NCBI RefSeq assembly: GCF_014334135.1
Contig: NZ_CP060497.1
Location: forward strand, 1,860,001 to 1,924,000
DNA: 64,000 bases
Source: Olivibacter sp. SDN3
Lineage (GTDB): Bacteria; Bacteroidota; Bacteroidia; Sphingobacteriales; Sphingobacteriaceae
Direction of reading: 5' to 3'
Part shown: positions 1-9,002 of the stretch, piece after piece
Numbering within the stretch: position 1 is the stretch's first letter
Layout: each line of letters opens with the position of its first letter
The notes under the pieces: model-generated
What the model saw: only the letters and a program-made list of their open reading frames with translations
Database searches by the model: none
What the model was told of the DNA's origin: nothing
Made by a program: the position numbers and the translations under genes

Positions 1-2
1 TG

Positions 3-167
3 GCCATGAATGTAACCGTTGAAGCGGTGCAAATACACGGTGGTTATGGCTTCGTAAAAGAATACCATGTAGAGCGGCTGATGCGTGATGCAAAAATTAC
101 GCAGATTTATGAGGGAACATCGGAAATTCAGCGCTTGGTAATTTCTCGGTCAATTTTAGACAATTAG
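3..167 (+). CDS. Acyl-CoA dehydrogenase, C-terminal fragment (5' end outside window)
   Basis: The reading frame is open from the window edge and ends with TAG at 165-167. The 54 visible residues contain the hallmark end of the acyl-CoA dehydrogenase fold: IHGGYGF, then [20 protein letters not shown], which in this family contributes to the FAD/substrate pocket and the tetramer interface. The protein would catalyse alpha,beta-dehydrogenation of an acyl-CoA thioester in fatty-acid or branched-chain amino-acid breakdown, passing electrons to ETF. Substrate specificity cannot be judged because the catalytic part lies outside the window. The next gene starts 83 bp downstream on the same strand. 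Confidence 0.93.
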   Translation, partial: AMNVTVEAVQIHGGYGFVKEYHVERLMRDAKITQIYEGTSEIQRLVISRSILDN

Positions 168-250
168 ACAGAAAGATTAGTATTTTAGCTCCAAATTTCA
201 CATTTCAGCAAATGTGAATTAGCTTGTTGTTTAATAATTGATCCTGTGTA

Positions 251-1498
251 ATGAATATTTATGGCCGTTTAGTTGTTTTAGGAATCTTAACTTTAGCTTC
301 GTTCACCAATTGCTCAAAACATGCAATTGGATTGAAGAATGGTGTTTGGCGGGGGGTGCTAACCACAGATTCCAGTATAGATATTCCCTTTAACTTTGAA
401 ATATATGATTCTCTAGGCGTGGCACAACTGGCCTTTCTTAACGGTAAGGAAAGGTTAAATATTAATGAGGTAGAAGAAACGGACGACTCTGTGTTTATAA
501 AAACGCCACTCTATGAAAGCGAAATAAGAGCCGCAAAATCGGCAAACGGAATGGAAGGGGTCTGGATAAAACGGCTGCCTGGAGGGTCAACCCAAATGCC
601 CTTTAAAGCGGTTGCTGACAAGGAATATCGTTTTATCGAGCAGACTACGGCAGAAGAGACCATAGATGTTGCCGGAAGATGGTCTGTTCAGTTCTACAGA
701 AACAATAATGTGGATACTACGTTTGCAGTAGGCGAGTTTGAACAAGGTGACGGACAGGTCGATGGTTCTTTTCTTACAACCACGGGAGATTATCGCTTTT
801 TAAGCGGTGTAGTAGATAAAAAGACCTTGATGCTGTCGGGGTTTAGCGGGTCTGGCCCGGTACTGTTCACTGGAGATTTACTGGATAGTCTGAATATCGT
901 GAACGGTAAAATGTACGCCGGACCTTCAAGCGAAGTAAATTGGTCGGCCCGGAGAGACCCAGACGCCATGCTGCCCGATGCCTATAAGATAGCGGGATTG
1001 AAAGCGGGGAACGATCGGATTGATTTTAGTTTTGAGGATTTAGATGGCCAAACTGTTTCATTGAATGATGGGCGGTTTTTAAATAAGGTAGTGGTCGTGC
1101 AGTTTCTGGGCTCCTGGTGCCCAAACTGCATGGATGAAACGGCGTTTCTGGCACCTTTTTATGATAAGTATAAAGAGAAAGGGTTGGAAGTTGTTGGTTT
1201 AGCTTATGAGCGGTATAAGGAACCTGAAAAAGCCAGAGCTGCGGTAACTAACCTCAAAAATAGATTCCGTGTAAACTATCCGCTATTGATTACCGGCTAT
1301 ACCAATGATAAGAAACAAGTAGAGGAGAGTATTCCTTCCCTAGAAAACTTCTCCGCATTCCCCACCACAATTATCATCGATAGAACCGGAGTGGTACGTA
1401 AAATTCATACCGGCTTCAGCGGACCGGCAACGGGAGTACATTATACCAACTATATTGAACAATTCGAAAAGGAGATCAACAGCCTCTTAGCTCAATAA
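251..1498 (+). CDS. TlpA-family thioredoxin-like lipoprotein (thiol-disulfide oxidoreductase)
   Basis: A 415-residue exported protein. The N-terminus has a hydrophobic stretch (LVVLGILTLASF) followed by a cysteine at about residue 20; the lipobox is imperfect, so lipidation is probable but not certain. The middle (about 30-240) is beta-rich, of the kind often found ahead of thioredoxin domains in Bacteroidota. The C-terminal AlkyA/TlpA-type thioredoxin domain (about 255-410) carries the redox motif W-CPNC at 290-293. The family reduces or exchanges disulfides in periplasmic proteins. It lies 4 bp upstream of an M1 aminopeptidase gene, so the two are probably co-transcribed. The link may be only processing of exported proteins; the exact partner is unknown. 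Confidence 0.85.
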   Translation: MNIYGRLVVLGILTLASFTNCSKHAIGLKNGVWRGVLTTDSSIDIPFNFEIYDSLGVAQLAFLNGKERLNINEVEETDDSVFIKTPLYESEIRAAKSANGMEGVWIKRLPGGSTQMPFKAVADKEYRFIEQTTAEETIDVAGRWSVQFYRNNNVDTTFAVGEFEQGDGQVDGSFLTTTGDYRFLSGVVDKKTLMLSGFSGSGPVLFTGDLLDSLNIVNGKMYAGPSSEVNWSARRDPDAMLPDAYKIAGLKAGNDRIDFSFEDLDGQTVSLNDGRFLNKVVVVQFLGSWCPNCMDETAFLAPFYDKYKEKGLEVVGLAYERYKEPEKARAAVTNLKNRFRVNYPLLITGYTNDKKQVEESIPSLENFSAFPTTIIIDRTGVVRKIHTGFSGPATGVHYTNYIEQFEKEINSLLAQ

Positions 1499-1502
1499 AT
1501 TC

Positions 1503-3617
1503 ATGCGTAAACGATTTTTTCTGTTACCAGCATTGGTAGCTCAGCTTATTGCCTTATCATGTACAACTACTCAGCATGTGGCGATGCCACCTGTCACGAT
1601 TCACGCCAATGCTCCTCAAGCCTTCGTCTACCAGGAATCGTACCCTATTAAAACCGCAATAAGACATACGGCACTTGATCTCTCATTTGATTGGGAGCAA
1701 GCACAGGTGCTGGGAAAAGCAACCCTCACCTTACAGCCGCATTTCTATCCGCAGGATACAGTAGTATTAGATGCTAATGGTTTTGAAATCCATGAAATCG
1801 CGCTCATGAAAAGCGATCAGAAGAAACGGTTAGACTTTGTGTACGACGGCAAGAAACTGCGTGTAGCTTTAGATAGAGCATACGATAGAACAGAACAGAT
1901 AAAAATATTTATTGACTATACGGCAAAGCCTAACGACTTAGAAGTAGGTACTGATATTGCTTCTCCTGACGACAGGGGGCTATATTTTATCGAGCCTGAC
2001 ACTGCTGGCACACCACGACAATTATGGACACAGGGAGAAACCGAGTGTAATTCAAGCTGGTTCCCCACAATGAATAACACCATGCTGAAAATGACGCAGG
2101 AGATTACACTGACGGTACCCGATAGCATGGTTACGCTTTCCAATGGCTTGTTGAAAACTTCAGTTAAAAATGATAATGGCACGCGAACAGATACCTGGTT
2201 GCAGGAGAAACAGCATGCACCGTATTTAACGATGATAGCCGCTGGAAATTTTGAAGTATTTAGCGAAAACTGGAAAGGTAAAGAAGTGAGCTACTACATG
2301 GAGCCTGCATACGCTCCGTACGCGCAGATGATCTTTGGAAAGACACCGGAAATGCTCGACTTTTTTTCACAAAAGCTGGGTGTAGAATACCCTTGGGATA
2401 AATATGCGCAAATTGTCGTGCGCAATTTCGTCAGCGGAGCAATGGAAAACACCAGCGCGTCGGTTTTTTTCGATCGCATGAACATGACACCTGCGGAATA
2501 TAAAGACGAAACCTATGAAGATATCATTGCTCACGAACTATTCCATCACTGGTTTGGCGATTTGGTGACGGCAGAGTCTTGGGCAAACTTACCCTTGAAT
2601 GAGTCTTTTGCAACGTACGGGGAATATTTATGGTTAGCACATAAGTATGGTTTGGAAGAAGCTGACATGCACGCGTTGAACGATGTGTTGGCTTATTTAG
2701 CTAAGAAGAAAAACGCTGCGCTAGATGTCGTGCGTTTTGATTATGCCGACAGGGAACAGATGTTCGATGAAGTGTCATATCAAAAAGGAGGACGAATTAT
2801 ACATATGCTTCGTAAAACGGTTGGAGATGAAGCTTTCTTCACAGCCCTGAATCTGTACCTAACTACACATGCTTACCGATCCGTTGAAATACACGACCTC
2901 CGCTTGGCTTTTGAGCAAGTAACCGGGGAAGATCTGAACTGGTTCTTCAACCAATGGTTCCTCGCTTCCGGTCATCCGGAGTTGAGCATAAAAACGCACT
3001 ATAACGATACAACCAAAGAAGTGATTGTAGACTTGGCGCAAAATCAAAATCTAGAAGAAATGCCTCTCTATCGCTTGCCCATGCAGATAGATGTTTATTC
3101 TCCAGATAAAAAAGTTGAGCGCAGGTCAGTGGTATTAACCAAGCAAAATCAAACATTTCGCTTTCCTTCTGCCGAACACCCTACTTTGATTAATGTCGAT
3201 GCCGAGAAGTATTTATTGGCCTATAAAGAGGAAAGTAAAAGTTTGGCCGAATATCGCTTTCAATTTTTTCATGCACCCTTGTTCATGGATCGCTTTGAAG
3301 CGCTCGAAGGGGTGTCTGAAGAGTTAGATCAACCGGATGCAAAGACAGTAATCTCAGCCGCTTTGCAAGACAAAGCGTGGGTCATTCGTTTAATGGCGCT
3401 CGGTAAACTCGAAAAAATGGCTGTGGATGAACAGCAACAAATGTATCAGCAGGTTTGTAATATGGCTTTGGAAGATGATCGCTCTTATGTACGGGCAAGT
3501 GCCGTTTTGTTACTTAGAAGTATATACCAGGGCTTTGACAACGATGAAATATTTAAACAGCTTGCTGATGACGATGCGCCAAGTGTACAGCATGCCCTTA
3601 CGCTCCCCATGGCTTAA
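1503..3617 (+). CDS. M1-family zinc aminopeptidase lipoprotein
   Basis: A 704-residue exported metallopeptidase. The signal peptide ends in a lipobox-like ALSC (Cys20). The peptidase domain has the exopeptidase motif GAMEN at 312-316, the zinc motif HELFH at 344-348 with third ligand Glu367 (HExxH-x18-E), and a likely catalytic Tyr426 in SYQKGG. It would remove N-terminal residues from peptides on the cell surface or in the periplasm. A helical HEAT-like region follows (about 595-700). Many Bacteroidota M1 homologues are about 830-860 residues, so this C-terminus may be shortened, but no continuation is recognisable in any frame after the TAA. It follows the TlpA-like gene by 4 bp, which suggests an operon. 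Confidence 0.93.
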   Translation: MRKRFFLLPALVAQLIALSCTTTQHVAMPPVTIHANAPQAFVYQESYPIKTAIRHTALDLSFDWEQAQVLGKATLTLQPHFYPQDTVVLDANGFEIHEIALMKSDQKKRLDFVYDGKKLRVALDRAYDRTEQIKIFIDYTAKPNDLEVGTDIASPDDRGLYFIEPDTAGTPRQLWTQGETECNSSWFPTMNNTMLKMTQEITLTVPDSMVTLSNGLLKTSVKNDNGTRTDTWLQEKQHAPYLTMIAAGNFEVFSENWKGKEVSYYMEPAYAPYAQMIFGKTPEMLDFFSQKLGVEYPWDKYAQIVVRNFVSGAMENTSASVFFDRMNMTPAEYKDETYEDIIAHELFHHWFGDLVTAESWANLPLNESFATYGEYLWLAHKYGLEEADMHALNDVLAYLAKKKNAALDVVRFDYADREQMFDEVSYQKGGRIIHMLRKTVGDEAFFTALNLYLTTHAYRSVEIHDLRLAFEQVTGEDLNWFFNQWFLASGHPELSIKTHYNDTTKEVIVDLAQNQNLEEMPLYRLPMQIDVYSPDKKVERRSVVLTKQNQTFRFPSAEHPTLINVDAEKYLLAYKEESKSLAEYRFQFFHAPLFMDRFEALEGVSEELDQPDAKTVISAALQDKAWVIRLMALGKLEKMAVDEQQQMYQQVCNMALEDDRSYVRASAVLLLRSIYQGFDNDEIFKQLADDDAPSVQHALTLPMA

Positions 3618-3728
3618 TTTAAGAAAAACACACCGTAACCGTACCCTAAACATCAGTGCATTCTCGAGGGTATATTTTCTTTTTACAACAAAGTCTACTA
3701 AAACTATAGTGATTATAGAAAATATTTA

Positions 3729-3736
3729 TACATTTG
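3729..3736 (+). promoter_or_regulatory. Candidate -7 element (TACATTTG)
   Basis: TACATTTG matches the Bacteroidota -7 consensus TAnnTTTG exactly. It lies about 157 bp upstream of the TonB-dependent receptor start, which would give a long 5' leader of roughly 150 nt. I see no clear TTTG at the -33 position and no known riboswitch consensus in the leader. Confidence 0.4.
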
Positions 3737-3892
3737 CAACAGAAATCAACAATCATGCGTTTGTATGAGCCTAATAGGTTACTTGTTTGACAGATTGTCA
3801 GAAAATACGTACTGCTTGGTGAGATTTCTTTAATGAATAACGGACTTGATAAATGGCCGATATAAGAACTATAAATTAATTAGGTACAAGCA

Positions 3893-6433
3893 ATGAAAAA
3901 AATTTTGCTGTTTTTTTTGCCGGTCTTATGCATCGGAAACAAAGCGTTTGCTCAGAACGAGTTGGAGGGCATAGTCAGAAATGGAGAGGGAAAACCCGTT
4001 ATGCATGCAACCGTGTCAATAAAAGGATCAAATGTTTATACAGTTGCGGATACAGCCGGCCATTTTAATATCGAAACACGCGAGCCTCTGCCCCTGACCT
4101 TATTGATCAAATCGGTCGGATATAAATCGCTGGAAGTACCAGTGGAAACTTTTGAAGCACCATTAGATATCGTTCTGGGAGAAGACAATGTATTGAATGA
4201 AGTGGTGATAACTTCTCGGAGGAGAAAAGAGTTGCTGCAGGATGTCCCTATTCCAATATCCGTGGTTACCGGAGAACTTGCCAACGACGCGGGGGCATTC
4301 AACGTAAACCGTTTAAAGGAAATGGTGCCTTCTGTTCAGCTATATTCGTCTAATCCTCGCAATACCGGCCTAAGTATTCGTGGCTTGGGCACAACCTTTG
4401 GGCTTACCAATGATGGTATTGACCCGGGGGTAGGCTTTTATGTCGACGGTGTCTACTATGCACGTACAGCCGCAACAACACTTGACTTTATCGATGTAGA
4501 ACAGATTGAAGTGTTACGCGGACCGCAAGGTACTTTGTTTGGTAAAAATACCGTTGCCGGAGCATTTAATGTAACAACCAGAAAACCCAGCTTTACACCG
4601 GGCGCTACCTTTGAAACGAGTTTTGGTAACTACGGATTTATTCAGACTAAGGCTTCAGTTACTGGACCCTTAGCAAAAAATGTGGCTGCGCGCTTTTCGT
4701 TTTCGGGTACACAACGTGATGGGTTGCTTTATAATGTAGCCACACAGAAACCAGTTAATGATCTTAACAACTTGGGGCTCCGAGGTCAATTGTTATTTAC
4801 ACCTTCTGATAAGGTGGAAATTATATTGGCAGGAGACTTCACGCGGCAGCGCCCGGATGGCTATGCACAGGTCTTTGCCGGAGTCGCTCCCACGCTACGA
4901 CCTGAATACCGGCAGTTTGAACAGATAATCGCTGATCTGGGTTATGAGCTGCCCAGCAGAAACCCTTTTGATCGACTAATTGACCATGATACCCCATGGC
5001 GCTCTGGTCAGGATTTGGGAGGCGCCTCCGTCAATGTAGATGTGCAGCTGGGCAGCGGTACGCTTACATCGACCACTGCATGGCGCTTTTGGAACTGGGA
5101 CCCCTCAAATGATCGCGATTTTACCGGACTGCAAGGGCTTGCCTTGTCGCAAGCACCCTCTAGGCATGATCAATGGTCGCAGGAAGTGCGCTGGGCAGGA
5201 ACCTTCTCTTCTAAGTTGAGCGGAGTGTTTGGGGTTTTCGCTTTTGGTCAACGGCTTCGGCCCGATCCGGCACATACAGAAGAGGCCGGAAGAGATCAAT
5301 GGCGCTTTTCGCAGGATTCGGAAAGTCCGCTATGGCAAACACCAGGGCTGTTTGAAGGATTTGGCATACGCTCCTATCCTAACCTCAACACGTTTAGCGG
5401 AGCGATTTTTGGTCAACTCGATTGGTCTATTACTGATAGATTGAGCCTGCTGCCCGGTATACGCTTGAATTACGACGATAAAAAGGTGAGTTTCCGTAGG
5501 GAACCTTATGGTGGCCTCGAAACGGATGATCCAGAACTGATTGCCTTGAAAAATTCACTTTATAGTGCGCAGGAATTTGAAGCTGAAATTGACGACACTA
5601 ACCTTTCTGGACAGTTAACCTTGGCCTTTAAAGCCACTGACAAAATCAATACTTTCGCTACCTATTCCACCGGCTTTAAACCGGTGGGCCTCAACTTGGG
5701 CGGATTGCCTAACGCTAACGGCGCCCCTATGGTGGAGCTTGCGGTAATCAGGCCGGAAAGGGTGCGGCATGTTGAAATCGGTATAAAAACATCGCCCACA
5801 CCAAATTCAGCCTTGAACCTAACAGTTTATAATACGGATGTTAAGGATTTTCAGGCACAGGTGCAGGCCGCGGATTTATCGGTTAACAGGGGCTACTTGG
5901 CCAATGCAGAGAAAGTACGCGTACGCGGTGTGGAATTTGATGCGAATGTGCGATTTAATGATTATTTATCTGTATATGGAGCGCTAGCCTATACGGATGG
6001 TAAATTTGTCTCTTTCACCAATGCGCCTCCTCCTCTTGAGGAAACCGGTGGCCCGACATTTAAAGATATATCGGGCGGTCAATTGCCAGGAATATCGAAG
6101 TGGGCTGGCTCTTTGGGTGGAGAGGTAGCGCATCCGGGTAAGTTTTTTGGTAAAGACGGGCAGTTTTTTCTGGCCTTCGATACCTATTATCGCTCATCAT
6201 TTTCATCCAATCCCTCGCCTTCAAGTTACCTGGTTATTGATGGTTACGCGTTGTTAAATGCCCGATTTGGCTTCCGGGTATTAGATCGGATGTCTATTTT
6301 CCTATGGGGGCGAAACTTGCTCGATAAAGATTATTTTGAGCAGCTATTACCTGGAGCAGGAAACACTGGACATTATGCAGCGGTATTGGGTGATCAGCGT
6401 ACCTATGGCGCTACATTACGCTATTCTTTTTAG
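3893..6433 (+). CDS. TonB-dependent outer-membrane receptor with N-terminal CarboxypepD_reg-like domain
   Basis: An 846-residue protein with a signal peptide ending near ...KAFAQ. A carboxypeptidase-regulatory-like beta-sandwich domain follows (about 22-105), typical of Bacteroidota receptors, then a plug domain (about 110-240; IRGLG, VDGVYY, EVLRGPQGTLFGKN) and a 22-strand barrel ending in an aromatic (YSF). It imports a scarce ligand across the outer membrane using TonB energy. The plug resembles receptors annotated for siderophores and related ligands, but the substrate cannot be read from sequence. No SusD partner or ABC transporter is adjacent. It converges with the helicase gene 19 bp downstream, so they share almost no spacer. 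Confidence 0.93.
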   Translation: MKKILLFFLPVLCIGNKAFAQNELEGIVRNGEGKPVMHATVSIKGSNVYTVADTAGHFNIETREPLPLTLLIKSVGYKSLEVPVETFEAPLDIVLGEDNVLNEVVITSRRRKELLQDVPIPISVVTGELANDAGAFNVNRLKEMVPSVQLYSSNPRNTGLSIRGLGTTFGLTNDGIDPGVGFYVDGVYYARTAATTLDFIDVEQIEVLRGPQGTLFGKNTVAGAFNVTTRKPSFTPGATFETSFGNYGFIQTKASVTGPLAKNVAARFSFSGTQRDGLLYNVATQKPVNDLNNLGLRGQLLFTPSDKVEIILAGDFTRQRPDGYAQVFAGVAPTLRPEYRQFEQIIADLGYELPSRNPFDRLIDHDTPWRSGQDLGGASVNVDVQLGSGTLTSTTAWRFWNWDPSNDRDFTGLQGLALSQAPSRHDQWSQEVRWAGTFSSKLSGVFGVFAFGQRLRPDPAHTEEAGRDQWRFSQDSESPLWQTPGLFEGFGIRSYPNLNTFSGAIFGQLDWSITDRLSLLPGIRLNYDDKKVSFRREPYGGLETDDPELIALKNSLYSAQEFEAEIDDTNLSGQLTLAFKATDKINTFATYSTGFKPVGLNLGGLPNANGAPMVELAVIRPERVRHVEIGIKTSPTPNSALNLTVYNTDVKDFQAQVQAADLSVNRGYLANAEKVRVRGVEFDANVRFNDYLSVYGALAYTDGKFVSFTNAPPPLEETGGPTFKDISGGQLPGISKWAGSLGGEVAHPGKFFGKDGQFFLAFDTYYRSSFSSNPSPSSYLVIDGYALLNARFGFRVLDRMSIFLWGRNLLDKDYFEQLLPGAGNTGHYAAVLGDQRTYGATLRYSF

Positions 6434-6452
6434 GATTAAGGTCACGTGCTAT

Positions 6453-8699
6453 TCAGGAATCGGCGGCAGTAGTTTTCTTTTGTTCGGCTGCTGCCCGTAA
6501 TGCCGCTTGGGCTATTCTTATTTCGTGAAACTCAACACGATGATTGAACAACTGCTTGATCTCGGTAATGGTTTTACCGGGATTATCCTGTAGTTTTTGC
6601 ATGATTTGTTCCAGCTTGCTTGTTTGCAGTAACTCAGATGCATCTAATTCAGTTCCTATAAAGGATGTTAGGTGGCTAAGTATCGTGCCCGGTGTCAGGC
6701 TACGTTCCTGTGCAATGGTATCTATGCGCTTCCCTTTTTTAAACAATTCCAAACTCATGCGCTTGGTTTCGCCTTTGCTGCTCTTTTTCTTCGGTAAAGA
6801 TGCTTGAATTGTTTGTGTGGCTACTTGGCGCTGCTGGGCTATTTCACTGATCACATCTTGTATATTACGTCCTTCTAAGATCGCTTGCGTAATCATGGTA
6901 CATTGCTTAATTTGTTCTTTCTTACGTTGATAGCTTATGGATAAGTCCTGTAACTCCTTAAGGTACTTCTTGTTTTTCTTTTTTTGAGACCAAGAGGTAA
7001 TATGTTGTTCCAAAGGAATGATGAGCTCTTGGTCAAGCTGTTCCAGAAACCATGCAGCAGCCTTTTGTGTCCGGTCGTGAATTGCTTCCATAGGCAAGGG
7101 CTGCGCTGATGAGGATTGCTTGTTTAACCAGTTGTTGAATTTCTCGGCTACTTCAAACTGATTATTGCAAGCAGTGGCTATGGCATTGATTTTTTTATAA
7201 GCAAGTGTTTTGTCGGGAATATTTTTAGCCATGAGCTCTCCCTTTAAGCTATTGGTCTCCAGCGTTAGTTTATTCCATAAAAAGGCGTTACTTAAATTAT
7301 GCAATAAATAGACTTCTTGCTCCTGAAGCAGCACATCATCAAGCGAGTCTTCGTCTAAAGCGGCATTGGAAAAAGCAACCACATGTGGGTCGGTCAAAAT
7401 ATTGGCTAACGAGATGGTAGAGCGTAACACCAAACCTTGCAGACTGGTTAGCCTGCTTAACGCTACATAAACCTGTCCTGCTGCAAAACTTGCCCCTGCG
7501 TCAATAACCGCTTTATCAAACGTTAAACCCTGGCTTTTGTGTATGGTAACTGCCCAAGCTAAACGAATAGGATATTGTTTGAACGTGCCTAAAGTTTCCT
7601 CATCGATCTTATCGGCCTGTCGGTCGTAATTATAGCGTAAATTTCGCCATTCTTCCTGCTCCAGCGTGAAGGTGTCTGTCTCTCCGGGAAAACGGACTTT
7701 TATACCCGATCCGTCTTTACTGATCTGTTCAATGATCCCGATTTTGCCATTATAATAACGACGTTCATCTCCTTTATCGTTCTTGATAAACATGATCTGT
7801 GCCCCTTCTTTTAAAAACAAACTACCCTCCGTAGGATACGAACTTTCAGAAAAATCGCCTTTGACCGTTGCCTCAAAACAAAATGCCTTTCCTTCCAGTG
7901 CCTCCAGCTCTTGTCGGTTAATATCGTCGGCTATGCGGTTATGGGAGGTCAGCGTAATATAGGCATCTTCTTTACGGGGAACGAAATCCGAACGGTAATA
8001 TTGGTTCAGCTGTTCCAATGTTGCCTGACCGCATTGATTATGACGAATGTCATTTAAAAGTGAAATGAAGTTTTCATCTTTTTGCCGATAGATTTTCTTA
8101 AGTTCTAACAATACCGGAGGAGCCTCCTGCAGCACATGTGCGTCGAAGAAAAAAGGACTTTTATAGTATTGATATAAAATATATTCGTTGCTTTTTACTA
8201 CGGGGGGAAGCTGGTATAAATCACCGATAAAGAGCATCTGAACTCCGCCAAAAGGTGCAGCATTTCGCCTGGCCCATCGTAAAATAGCATCGATTGCGTC
8301 GAGCGTATCCGCTCTTAACATCGAAACCTCATCAATAACCAAGATATCCAGCTCCTGCAAAAGCGCCCTTCGTTGCTTCGTGAGTTTTACCTTTCCAAAT
8401 AGACGCTGCTTGTTATAGATATGGTGATCGCTTTCATTCCACGCTAAAGGATAATCGGCCAAATACATACCGAAAGGTAAAAAAAACAACGAATGTATAG
8501 TACTTCCCCCGGCATTGATGGCGGCGACTCCCGTAGGAGCAACAACGGCCATTTTTTTATAGGTGTGCGCACGGATATACTTCAAAAAAGTAGTTTTACC
8601 GGTTCCGGCTTTTCCTGTTAGAAAAAGAGGTCTGTTGGTATGATTCACGAAAGATACGGCTTGGGCAAAAGCCTTATTCTGATGATCGAGATTCGACAT
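6453..8699 (-). CDS. PIF1/RecD-like DNA helicase with C-terminal HTH_40 domain
   Basis: A 748-residue superfamily 1 helicase. Walker A is GKAGTGKT (29-36), the PIF1-type motif Ia PTGVAAINAGG lies at 55-65, and Walker B is IDEVSM (Asp123-Glu124). The later motif WAVTIHKSQGLTFD and the VYVALSRLTS box complete the SF1B set. PIF1-like enzymes unwind DNA 5'-3' and help at stalled forks, R-loops or G-quadruplexes. The C-terminal third is helical and lysine-rich. It ends with an HTH_40 region (about 660-740; KGKRIDTIAQERSLTPGTI), a domain also found at the C-terminus of RecQ-like helicases. The target DNA is unknown. Transcription is opposite to the preceding receptor gene. Confidence 0.9.
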   Translation of the reverse strand: MSNLDHQNKAFAQAVSFVNHTNRPLFLTGKAGTGKTTFLKYIRAHTYKKMAVVAPTGVAAINAGGSTIHSLFFLPFGMYLADYPLAWNESDHHIYNKQRLFGKVKLTKQRRALLQELDILVIDEVSMLRADTLDAIDAILRWARRNAAPFGGVQMLFIGDLYQLPPVVKSNEYILYQYYKSPFFFDAHVLQEAPPVLLELKKIYRQKDENFISLLNDIRHNQCGQATLEQLNQYYRSDFVPRKEDAYITLTSHNRIADDINRQELEALEGKAFCFEATVKGDFSESSYPTEGSLFLKEGAQIMFIKNDKGDERRYYNGKIGIIEQISKDGSGIKVRFPGETDTFTLEQEEWRNLRYNYDRQADKIDEETLGTFKQYPIRLAWAVTIHKSQGLTFDKAVIDAGASFAAGQVYVALSRLTSLQGLVLRSTISLANILTDPHVVAFSNAALDEDSLDDVLLQEQEVYLLHNLSNAFLWNKLTLETNSLKGELMAKNIPDKTLAYKKINAIATACNNQFEVAEKFNNWLNKQSSSAQPLPMEAIHDRTQKAAAWFLEQLDQELIIPLEQHITSWSQKKKNKKYLKELQDLSISYQRKKEQIKQCTMITQAILEGRNIQDVISEIAQQRQVATQTIQASLPKKKSSKGETKRMSLELFKKGKRIDTIAQERSLTPGTILSHLTSFIGTELDASELLQTSKLEQIMQKLQDNPGKTITEIKQLFNHRVEFHEIRIAQAALRAAAEQKKTTAADS

Positions 8700-9002
8700 G
8701 ATGATTTTCTATAGTTAACTGAGCACTTAAACCAATTGCGCTAAAAACTTAATGTAAGAAATCTTTTTTGCTTACGAAAACCAAGGTGAAATTGTTTTCT
8801 GTATGCGATTACTTATAGAGCTGTTATTTTATAGTGTTCTTAAGTGCTCCGCAATCTACAAAAAAGGCATATAGTGGCAAAGCCAGCAGAAGTAATTGAA
8901 ATAGTCACTTAAAAAATTGGTCTATCCACGGCACCTTGCTTTCTCGCGAGCTCATGATTGCTGAGCAATTATCGGTTTCTCGTCTGCCATTGAGAATCGC
9001 TT
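8700..9002. other. Intergenic region between helicase and two-component genes
   Basis: About 300 bp of AT-rich sequence without a plausible reading frame. It must contain the promoter of the leftward helicase gene and the end of the leftward kinase transcript. I find no exact -7/-33 pair on the minus strand and no strong terminator hairpin. Confidence 0.5.

Noticed and set aside
3427-3768. Plus-strand frame overlapping the end of the M1 peptidase gene
   Set aside because: It lies in another frame of a well-supported gene, lacks any family text, and does not continue the M1 sequence, so it is not a frameshifted C-terminus.
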